Shown piece after piece: positions 1 to 5,642 of a stretch of DNA of 9,044 bases. The stretch is taken from positions 1 through 9,044 of the forward strand of contig JAJFHB010000105.1 of the NCBI GenBank assembly GCA_021775795.1. Reading direction: 5' to 3'. The position numbers and the translations under genes are program-made. This stretch comes from Hyphomicrobiales bacterium. GTDB taxonomy: Bacteria; Pseudomonadota; Alphaproteobacteria; Rhizobiales; JAJFHB01. Numbering within the stretch: the stretch's first letter is position 1; each line of letters opens with the position of its first letter. The notes under the pieces are model-generated. The model worked only from the letters and a program-made list of their open reading frames with translations. It had not been told where the DNA came from and searched no databases.

Positions 1-1
1 G

Positions 2-166
2 ATCAACCCAAATCTGGAAGTTCTGCTTGTCTCGTCGAAAGACGGCTCGGGCATGAAACAGTGGCTGGGCACCGTGGAGCGCATGGAAATTGCTGCCCGA
101 GATACGGCAATCCAGGACGTGCCTGCAACCCTTGGCGACCGCACAGGCGTTGCCCCCAATGCATGA
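2..166 (+). CDS. hypB: HypB-type nickel-incorporation GTPase, C-terminal fragment
   Basis: Only the last 54 residues lie in the window; the gene begins upstream. The fragment opens with INPNLEVLLVSSKDGSGMKQ (residues 1-20 of what is visible), which matches the end of HypB/G3E GTPases, where a conserved NP..E strand leads into a VS...G.G(M/L)..W segment before the last helix. HypB hydrolyses GTP while passing nickel to an apo-enzyme together with HypA, in the cytoplasm. The Walker A, switch and metal-binding parts are outside the window, so function cannot be confirmed directly. Its stop codon overlaps the start of hypA by 8 bases, so the two are probably translated together. Because the next genes encode an arginase-family pair and not hydrogenase subunits, its client here is probably the ureohydrolase (inference). 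Alternative: an ordinary hydrogenase HypB whose other genes lie upstream. Confidence 0.8.
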   Translation: MNPNLEVLLVSSKDGSGMKQWLGTVERMEIAARDTAIQDVPATLGDRTGVAPNA

Positions 167-563
167 ACTTGCCCTCGCCCGCAGCCTCATCTCTCTGGTT
201 GATGATTATGCCGCCGAAAACGGCAACCGCCGGGTGTGCCGGATCCACGTTCGCCTTGGTCAGATGTCCGCTATGACCCGGGCGTTGTATTTTTGCTTTC
301 GATCCGCATCCCGCGGCACCAGTTGTGAAACGGCTTTGCTTGAAATCGAGGAAATTCCCCTCACCGTTACCTGCCGCCATTGCGATGCGGTGAAAACTCC
401 GAGTGGACGGTACAATTTCCGCTGTCCTGATTGCGGCATGCCGACACCGGAAGTGGTGACGGGACGGGAAATGCAGCTTGCTTCCATCGAGTTGGAAGCA
501 GAAACCGCGCCAATGAATTTTAGCAATGATGATGTCGTGCAGGGAGAACACCATGTCGATTGA
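159..563 (+). CDS. hypA: HypA-type nickel metallochaperone
   Basis: 134 residues. The ATG at 159 was chosen over an upstream in-frame ATG at 90 because it yields the invariant HypA N-terminus MHE, in which His2 is the nickel ligand. The N-terminal half carries the family pattern of helix, HVRLGQMS strand and LEIEEIP strand. The zinc site is seen as C72xxC75 and C89xxC92 with 13 residues between the pairs, followed by GREMQLASIELE. HypA delivers nickel with HypB to a target enzyme, classically [NiFe]-hydrogenase or urease; homologues (GhaA) are reported to serve Ni-dependent guanidine hydrolase. The C-terminus runs about 15-20 residues past the usual HypA end (about 113-118 aa) and finishes in GEHHVD. 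The gene overlaps hypB at its start and the next gene by 11 bases, which suggests translational coupling with the ureohydrolase. Assignment to the HypA family is firm; the client is inferred. Confidence 0.93.
   Translation: MHELALARSLISLVDDYAAENGNRRVCRIHVRLGQMSAMTRALYFCFRSASRGTSCETALLEIEEIPLTVTCRHCDAVKTPSGRYNFRCPDCGMPTPEVVTGREMQLASIELEAETAPMNFSNDDVVQGEHHVD
541..546 (+). promoter_or_regulatory. Ribosome binding site of the catalytic ureohydrolase gene
   Basis: AGGGAG lies inside the end of hypA, six bases before the ATG at 553. It decides the start: an upstream in-frame ATG cluster at 526 would add nine residues (MMMSCRENT) but has no comparable Shine-Dalgarno sequence. Confidence 0.65.
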
Positions 564-1632
564 GACACCGAGCTCGTGGGAATTTGTTCCACATCAACAC
601 CGCGGGCCGCATCAGGAAACGGAGCCTGATGCTCATACGCGGTCTCCAACCAAACATAATGGCCCGGTGAAATCAGCCGGCCTGATGACCTTTATGGGCG
701 CCCCTTATTGCGAACCTGACAGGGACAAAGTGCGCGCCGCCGGCGCCAAGGTCTGTTTCCTTGGTGCGCCGTGGGATCTGGGGACGATCGTTCGCACCGG
801 TACATCGAGCGGGCCACAAGGGATACGCGAGGCGTCGACCCAGTATTTCCCCTACATGTTTGAATATGATGTCGACCTGATGACATTCTTCAACGTGGTC
901 GATTGCGGCGATGTGCCGATCGTGCCCGGCAACAACGAAAAATCGCAGCAGTTTATCTGCGACTATGTCACCGAATGCCTTGAAGGTGGGGCCAAGGTCA
1001 TCCTCGTTGGCGGTGATCATTCCGTGCCTATTCCAGGCGCCCGCGCCTTGTCGCAACATCTGGGACGGCATCGGCCGGACGCCAAGATGGGGTATCTCCA
1101 CATCGATTGCCATCTTGATGCTGCGGTCGATTGGGGCGGCATCGAGATCACCAATGCATCGGGCCCGCCGGAAGCCCTGAAACTGCCAAATTGCAACGCA
1201 GAAAACATGGCCCACATGGGATCCCGCAACGGTCTTAATCCCAAGGACTGGATGGATTTCTGGATCGATAACGACATTCCGATCGTACCGATGTCCGAGA
1301 TCGTTGAGCGTGGAATTGAACCCTGCACACGTTTCATATTTGAGCGCGCCTGGAAGGATGCCGAGGCGATCTATTGTTCGTGGGATACGGATTCTCTGGA
1401 TTGCAGTTGCATGCCGGGAACCAGCTGTCCGGAAAGCTACGGCATCAAGGCACGCGAAGCCATTCAACTGGCCCGTATCATGGGTGAGTACGGCGCGGAT
1501 GTGCTGGAACTGGCGGAGCTGTCGCCGATTTTCGATCCGAGCCAGATGAGCATGAAGCTCGCCCTCAACATGATCTACCACTATCTGGGCTCACGTGCCG
1601 TCACCTTGCGCAACCGGGGTGAAACACCATGA
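553..1632 (+). CDS. Arginase/agmatinase-family ureohydrolase, predicted catalytic (Ni-dependent) subunit
   Basis: 359 residues, cytoplasmic. The arginase fold is recognisable from the N-terminal strand FLGAPWDLGT (69-78), the substrate-side segment RTGTSSGPQGIREAS, and the metal motifs. All six ligands of the dinuclear site are present: His156 in GGDHS, Asp185/His187/Asp189 in HIDCHLD, and Asp278/Asp280 in SWDTDSLD. PGTSCPES (288-295) corresponds to the family's PGT.xPE loop. Family members hydrolyse a guanidino group, usually releasing urea. Most use manganese, but adjacent hypBA argues for nickel (inference), as reported for guanidine hydrolase GdmH and metformin hydrolase. Odd points: a roughly 50-residue N-terminal extension with His at 14, 16, 20, 28 and 35, and Cys at 186, 275, 284, 286 and 292 near the metal motifs, where agmatinases typically have DIDxxDP. 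The next full gene is a degenerate paralogue, so this is likely the active half of a heteromer. Agmatinase or guanidinobutyrase activity is an alternative; the substrate is unknown. Confidence 0.88.
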   Translation: MSIETPSSWEFVPHQHRGPHQETEPDAHTRSPTKHNGPVKSAGLMTFMGAPYCEPDRDKVRAAGAKVCFLGAPWDLGTIVRTGTSSGPQGIREASTQYFPYMFEYDVDLMTFFNVVDCGDVPIVPGNNEKSQQFICDYVTECLEGGAKVILVGGDHSVPIPGARALSQHLGRHRPDAKMGYLHIDCHLDAAVDWGGIEITNASGPPEALKLPNCNAENMAHMGSRNGLNPKDWMDFWIDNDIPIVPMSEIVERGIEPCTRFIFERAWKDAEAIYCSWDTDSLDCSCMPGTSCPESYGIKAREAIQLARIMGEYGADVLELAELSPIFDPSQMSMKLALNMIYHYLGSRAVTLRNRGETP

Positions 1633-1688
1633 AACACCTTACCAATTCGACCAATTGTCTGAGCGATGAGAAGGAATCCGCCATATGA
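1629..1688 (+). CDS. Possible 19-codon coupling mini-ORF between the two ureohydrolase genes
   Basis: A 19-residue frame (MKHLTNSTNCLSDEKESAI) exactly fills the gap between the two ureohydrolase genes. Its ATG overlaps the stop of the first gene as ATGA (1629-1632) and its TGA overlaps the start of the second as ATGA (1685-1688). A GGGGTGA stretch at 1616-1622 lies six bases before its start and could act as a Shine-Dalgarno sequence. The peptide has no recognisable domain. Its most plausible role is to carry ribosomes from one subunit gene to the other and set their ratio. It may instead be chance, since the second gene has its own good ribosome binding site. Confidence 0.3.
   Translation: MKHLTNSTNCLSDEKESAI
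1669..1675 (+). promoter_or_regulatory. Ribosome binding site of the non-catalytic ureohydrolase gene
   Basis: AGAAGGA lies nine bases before the ATG at 1685 and supports that start. It sits inside the 19-codon mini-ORF, so ribosomes crossing the mini-ORF would cover or clear it. Confidence 0.5.
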
Positions 1689-2731
1689 ATCCGGCAAAGG
1701 CATTCGCCCATCTGTTTTCCCCATTGGGAGGAGACGATGCAGAGAATTATCGTTCTCCCGGTCAAATCTCGTTTCTGCGCGCACCGTTTGCCGCACTCGA
1801 CACAGAAGCTCTCAAGAAGGTTGATGCGAGCTATGCGTTTCTTGGCGCGCCGTTTGATGAAGGCAATGTCGGAAAGCCAGGCTGCGAAGACGGTGCACGC
1901 GATTTCCGGGTCGCCTCACTCGACTATTTTCCATACTGGTTCGAATTCAATGTCGATCTGAACGGATCTTCAGTGGATTGCGGTGATGTGAACATGCCGA
2001 GGGTCAACCCGGAGGTCGCACGCAAGCGGATCTATGATGCGGTCCGAACCGTTTTGGATGCCGGCATGACGCCGATCATCTGCGGCGGCGACCGGTCGAT
2101 ATCAATTCCCGCCACGCAGGCTCTTTCGGATCATCTCGGTGCCAAAAAGAAAATGGGCTACATGCACCTTGGTGCCCATCTCGACCTTGCCGATACATGG
2201 GCCGGGGAACGCTATGTCAGCACCTGTGCCCTTGCCCGCATCACTGAACTTGAAAACGTCCACGCTGACAATGTCGCCCATATCGGCGCCCGCAATTCGT
2301 TCAATCCAAAGGACCACATAGACCTGGCGAAGGCACGCGGCATTCGGTTTCACCCGATGTTCGAAGTGCTTGATCGTGGTGTTGACGAAGTCATGGATGA
2401 AGCTTGTGAGCGCGTCTGGGGCGGAACGGACGGGCAGTATCTCAGTTTCAATTTCAACGTCATGGATTCGTCGGCAGCACCTGGTGTGACGGCGACGGAA
2501 CCGGGAGGGTTGGAATCGCGCGAAATCATGCGCGTTGCGGCGAAAATCGCTGCAAGAGGTGGTCCAACGGTAATCGACATCGCGGAGCTTTGTCCGATGT
2601 TCGATATCAGTGGATCGACGTCTCGCATGGCCGTTTGTGTAACGTTGCGCATCATGGCTGGCGTTGCCGTCAAAAACGGCGAGATGATCGACGAAACCGT
2701 GAGACGCCCGGGATGGCAGCACGGATCTTGA
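1685..2731 (+). CDS. Degenerate ureohydrolase paralogue, predicted non-catalytic subunit
   Basis: 348 residues, plainly homologous to the preceding gene: both share YFPY.FE.(D/N)VDL, VDCGDV, H(M/I)G(S/A)RN..NPKD and (E/D)(L/I)AEL.P(I/M)FD. The metal site is broken. The GGDH histidine is Arg137 (GGDRS), the first Asp of DxHxD is Gly163 (HLGAHLD), and both Asp of the DxD motif are Asn256 and Asn258 (FNFNVMD). Only His165 and Asp167 remain. The canonical RxG..GP..IR loop has also become NVGKPGCEDGARDFR. It therefore probably cannot hold a dinuclear metal centre or turn over substrate. The frame is intact and the fold core is conserved, with a good ribosome binding site, so it looks selected and not decaying. 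The best reading is a structural or regulatory partner of the upstream subunit, as reported for the inactive subunit of heteromeric metformin hydrolase. An independent pseudoenzyme role is possible. Confidence 0.85.
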   Translation: MNPAKAFAHLFSPLGGDDAENYRSPGQISFLRAPFAALDTEALKKVDASYAFLGAPFDEGNVGKPGCEDGARDFRVASLDYFPYWFEFNVDLNGSSVDCGDVNMPRVNPEVARKRIYDAVRTVLDAGMTPIICGGDRSISIPATQALSDHLGAKKKMGYMHLGAHLDLADTWAGERYVSTCALARITELENVHADNVAHIGARNSFNPKDHIDLAKARGIRFHPMFEVLDRGVDEVMDEACERVWGGTDGQYLSFNFNVMDSSAAPGVTATEPGGLESREIMRVAAKIAARGGPTVIDIAELCPMFDISGSTSRMAVCVTLRIMAGVAVKNGEMIDETVRRPGWQHGS

Positions 2732-2799
2732 TCGGCGATTTTCCAGTCAAACTTTTATCGGAGCATTGAATTCTACAAAATCAAACAGGGATGGAAGCA

Positions 2800-3891
2800 A
2801 TGAAACACATCAGGAAATCACCATTGAGTTCTTTGAACAGGCGCGAATTTCTCGCGACAACATCAGCAGCGGTTGCCGCGGGAACAATGTTGCCCGCTGC
2901 GGCTCGAGCCGAAGGAGAGCTGAACGTCCTGGTGTGGTGTGATCATGCTGACGCCAAACTGCTGCAACCGTTTGAAGCGGAACATGGTGTTACCATCAAT
3001 GCCAAGACTTATGAGGGTACCGGAACCGCACTGTCGATCCTCGAGCAGTCTGCACCGGGAGACTGGGACGTCATTGTCATCGATGCGCCTGACGTGCCGC
3101 GAGTTGCCGGTCTTGGCATCCTGGAAGAACTGCCCGCAGACGTCGCTCCATGGGATGACATCTTCCCCGAGTTGCGTGATGCGCCCTACACGCACGTGGA
3201 TGGCAAGTCCTATGCGATCCCGGAAAAATTCGGTTACTACGGATTTTGCTACAACAAGAGTGTGGTCGATCCTGCCGACGCCAGCCGCGGCGACATCGCC
3301 TGGAACGACAAGTATTCCGGCCGTATCGGGGTCTACGACTACTACTTCCCGGTGTTGCAGATGATCGGCATGTCTATGGGGTTGAAGCCGGCGGATATCC
3401 AAATGTCGGATCTTGCCGGCATCCGCGAGCGCCTGCTGGCGATGAAACCGAACGTCAAAATGGTGGGCGATATTGTCAGCGTGCAAAACGCTCTGGTGAC
3501 CGGAAGCGTAGACGTGATTGTCGGTGGTGCAGAATTTGCGGTCTCAAACCTCATTCCCACAAATCCGGACCTTGACTGGACCATCTCTGACGATGGCGGT
3601 CTCATCTGGAACCAGGGTATCGGCGTGCTCGCAGATTCAAATCGCAAAGACCTGGCGATGCAGTTCGTGCAATGGATATTGAGCTCGAAAGGTCAGGGTC
3701 TGCTGGCAACGTCGGATTGCTTCTGGGCGATGCCGGCAAATTCCACTGCGGAACTGAGCGACGATGCCAAAGCCAACTTGCGCTGGGATGATCAGCCCGG
3801 CTTCCTGGCGAAGTCGCATGTGTCACTGCTGCCGGATGCGGAGATGGATGCGGAGATGCTGGATATCTGGACTGAATTTCTTCAGTCCTGA
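2800..3891 (+). CDS. Tat-exported periplasmic substrate-binding protein, PotD-like (polyamine/cationic compound ABC transporter)
   Basis: 363 residues. The ATG at 2800 is preferred because AGGG at 2787-2790 lies nine bases upstream; an in-frame ATG at 2791 would directly abut that sequence and add three residues. A twin-arginine signal is clear: NRREFL at residues 13-18, an alanine-rich hydrophobic stretch, then AARA followed by EGE, giving probable cleavage after Ala37. The mature part reads as a COG0687/PotD-type binding protein: LNVLVWCDHADAKLLQPFE, a DVIVIDAPDVPRVA hinge segment, YAIPEKFGYYGFCYNK, and GGLIWNQGIGVLADS. It should capture the ligand in the periplasm and hand it to the permeases that follow. 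The PotD family binds polyamines, and related proteins bind other small cations or acids; the ligand here is inferred to be a guanidino compound from the neighbouring hydrolase. Tat export implies folding in the cytoplasm first. Confidence 0.88.
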   Translation: MKHIRKSPLSSLNRREFLATTSAAVAAGTMLPAAARAEGELNVLVWCDHADAKLLQPFEAEHGVTINAKTYEGTGTALSILEQSAPGDWDVIVIDAPDVPRVAGLGILEELPADVAPWDDIFPELRDAPYTHVDGKSYAIPEKFGYYGFCYNKSVVDPADASRGDIAWNDKYSGRIGVYDYYFPVLQMIGMSMGLKPADIQMSDLAGIRERLLAMKPNVKMVGDIVSVQNALVTGSVDVIVGGAEFAVSNLIPTNPDLDWTISDDGGLIWNQGIGVLADSNRKDLAMQFVQWILSSKGQGLLATSDCFWAMPANSTAELSDDAKANLRWDDQPGFLAKSHVSLLPDAEMDAEMLDIWTEFLQS

Positions 3892-3969
3892 TCTCATGTC
3901 TCAGCGTTTTGGAGAGCTGGTTGATTGTGCACGTGAGCCTATGTGGCCAACAATGCGTGGCCTTTCGGT

Positions 3970-4851
3970 ATGAACTCGACAGCGGCTGAGATCAAAGAAA
4001 CCACGAAACTGGGAGGGCTGCCTGTTACCAGATGGGCAGCCTACCCGGCGCTGGCGTTTTCGCTTTTGTTTTTTGTTGTGCCGTTTCTGATCATGGTCGC
4101 TGTCAGTTTCTGGCAGCGGGTGTATGGCCGGCTTGAAGCGACATGGACGACTGCCAACTACGAAAAATTCTTTTCGAAAAGCTATCTCGTGGAGGCGCTG
4201 TTCAACTCCATAGAAGTGACGGTGACGACGACATTGATCAGCATTCTGGTTGCCTATCCGCTCGCCTACATTCTTGCCCACAAGGTGCCGCCGCGTTGGC
4301 AACGGGTCATTTTGCTGCTGACCATATTGCCGTTCTGGACGGCCTATGTGGTGCGCTCCTACAGTTGGCTGCTGGTGCTTTCAGACAATGGCATTATCAA
4401 TTCCACCCTGATTTCGATCGGCCTCATTTCCGAGCCGCTTCATCTGGCCTACACCCGCGGCGCGACCATTCTCGGTTTTGTGCATTTTTTCACAATGCTG
4501 CTGACGCTAACCATCTATGCCAGCCTCATTCAAATACCGCAGAATTATCGCCACGCCGCGGCAGACCTTGGCGCCTCGCCTTTGCAGGTGTTCTTGCGGA
4601 TCACCCTGCCACTGAGTATTCCCGGTGTGGCTGTCGGGGCGTTTCTCACCTTCGTTATCACCATCGGTGATTACATCACGCCGCAGATCCTTGGCGGCAA
4701 CACTGAGGTGCTGATCCCTCAAGCCATCATGCTGCAGGTCTCCCGATCAGCGAACTTTCCGATGGCTTCGGTAATGTCCATCGCCCTCATGGTTGTTGTG
4801 ACCGGGGTTTACCTGGCGTTTTCACGCCACCTGAAGATGGACCGCGTATGA
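3970..4851 (+). CDS. ABC transporter inner-membrane permease, PotB-like
   Basis: 293 residues from the ATG at 3970; a GTG at 3943 would add nine residues, and neither start has a strong Shine-Dalgarno sequence. The first hydrophobic segment is about residues 22-46 and further segments follow near 82-104, 112-137, 166-188, 217-241 and 265-285, giving the usual six-helix topology. RSYSWLLVLSDNGIIN (129-144) is a familiar PotB-family segment. The cytoplasmic EAA loop that docks onto the ATPase is seen as HAAADLGASPLQVFLRITLP (195-214). It forms the heterodimeric channel with the next permease. Its stop overlaps that gene's start as ATGA. Family assignment is secure; substrate is not. Confidence 0.87.
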   Translation: MNSTAAEIKETTKLGGLPVTRWAAYPALAFSLLFFVVPFLIMVAVSFWQRVYGRLEATWTTANYEKFFSKSYLVEALFNSIEVTVTTTLISILVAYPLAYILAHKVPPRWQRVILLLTILPFWTAYVVRSYSWLLVLSDNGIINSTLISIGLISEPLHLAYTRGATILGFVHFFTMLLTLTIYASLIQIPQNYRHAAADLGASPLQVFLRITLPLSIPGVAVGAFLTFVITIGDYITPQILGGNTEVLIPQAIMLQVSRSANFPMASVMSIALMVVVTGVYLAFSRHLKMDRV

Positions 4852-5642
4852 CAAAACGCTGGCTCATATCGGCTTCCGCCACCGGATATCTCGTTGCAGC
4901 CCTGGTGTTCATTTATCTGCCGGTTGTCATCCTGGTTCTGTTCTCTTTTCAGGACGGCACATTACCGGTACCGCCGTTTGAGGGCCCGAGCCTGCGCTGG
5001 TATGAAAAGCTGTTCGCCAATGAACGTTTGCTGGACGCCCTGCTGAATTCGCTTCTGGTCGCAGTGGTTTCAGGTCTGGTGACGACTTTGCTTGGGTTTC
5101 TCGCAGCCTATGGTCTTTCGCGGTCAACCATCGCAATCCCGGGTGTCGCCCGGTTTCTTCTTATTGCGCCGATTACTGTTTCATATCTGATCATCGGAAT
5201 GGGACTTTTGATAAGCTTCAATGTTGTCGGGATTTCCAAGTCCCTGCTTGCGGTTGGCATCGGTCATGTTGTGATCAATCTGCCACTAGCTTTTGCCATC
5301 ATCTCTTCCCAAATCAGCGCACGGCACAAGACCATCGATGCGGCGGCCCATGATCTTGGCGCGAGCGATCTGCAAACAATGGTTTTCATCTCTGCGCCCA
5401 TGATGAAGGCTTCACTGTTCGCAGCCTTTTGCCTGTCCGCGACGCTTTCCTGGGACGAATTCATTGTCGCCTTTTTGCTTAGCCAATTCGAGGTCACCTT
5501 GCCGGTGATCATCTTTGAAATGTTGCGGGCCGGCCTGACGCCTGAGGTCAATGCCGCGGGCACTCTGGTATTTGCCATTTCGATGGCACTGGTTCTTGTT
5601 GCCGCGGCAACCTTGGTCTTCAAGAGTGGAGGCGAACGATGA
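4848..5642 (+). CDS. ABC transporter inner-membrane permease, PotC-like
   Basis: 264 residues. It opens with a short cationic N-terminus and a first hydrophobic segment around residues 12-34, followed by FSFQDG. Other hydrophobic segments lie near 65-90, 102-127, 135-153, 186-211 and 236-257. The EAA loop is visible as IDAAAHDLGASDLQTMVFIS (163-182), followed by SWDEFIVAFLL (201-211), which is typical of PotC-type permeases. It pairs with the upstream permease. It begins inside the upstream stop (ATGA at 4848-4851) and ends inside the ATPase start (ATGA at 5639-5642), so the three membrane-complex genes should be made in fixed proportion. Confidence 0.88.
   Translation: MTKRWLISASATGYLVAALVFIYLPVVILVLFSFQDGTLPVPPFEGPSLRWYEKLFANERLLDALLNSLLVAVVSGLVTTLLGFLAAYGLSRSTIAIPGVARFLLIAPITVSYLIIGMGLLISFNVVGISKSLLAVGIGHVVINLPLAFAIISSQISARHKTIDAAAHDLGASDLQTMVFISAPMMKASLFAAFCLSATLSWDEFIVAFLLSQFEVTLPVIIFEMLRAGLTPEVNAAGTLVFAISMALVLVAAATLVFKSGGER

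Noticed and set aside
673..1581. Long open frame on the minus strand (302 codons)
   Set aside because: It is the antisense shadow of the catalytic ureohydrolase gene; the translation has no recognisable domain, while the plus strand encodes a clear family protein.
2732..2799. Possible guanidine riboswitch or internal promoter between the second ureohydrolase and binding-protein genes
   Set aside because: The gap is only 68 bases, with no paired ACGR-loop hairpins and no convincing -35/-10 pair. A riboswitch, if any, would be expected upstream of hypB, outside the window.
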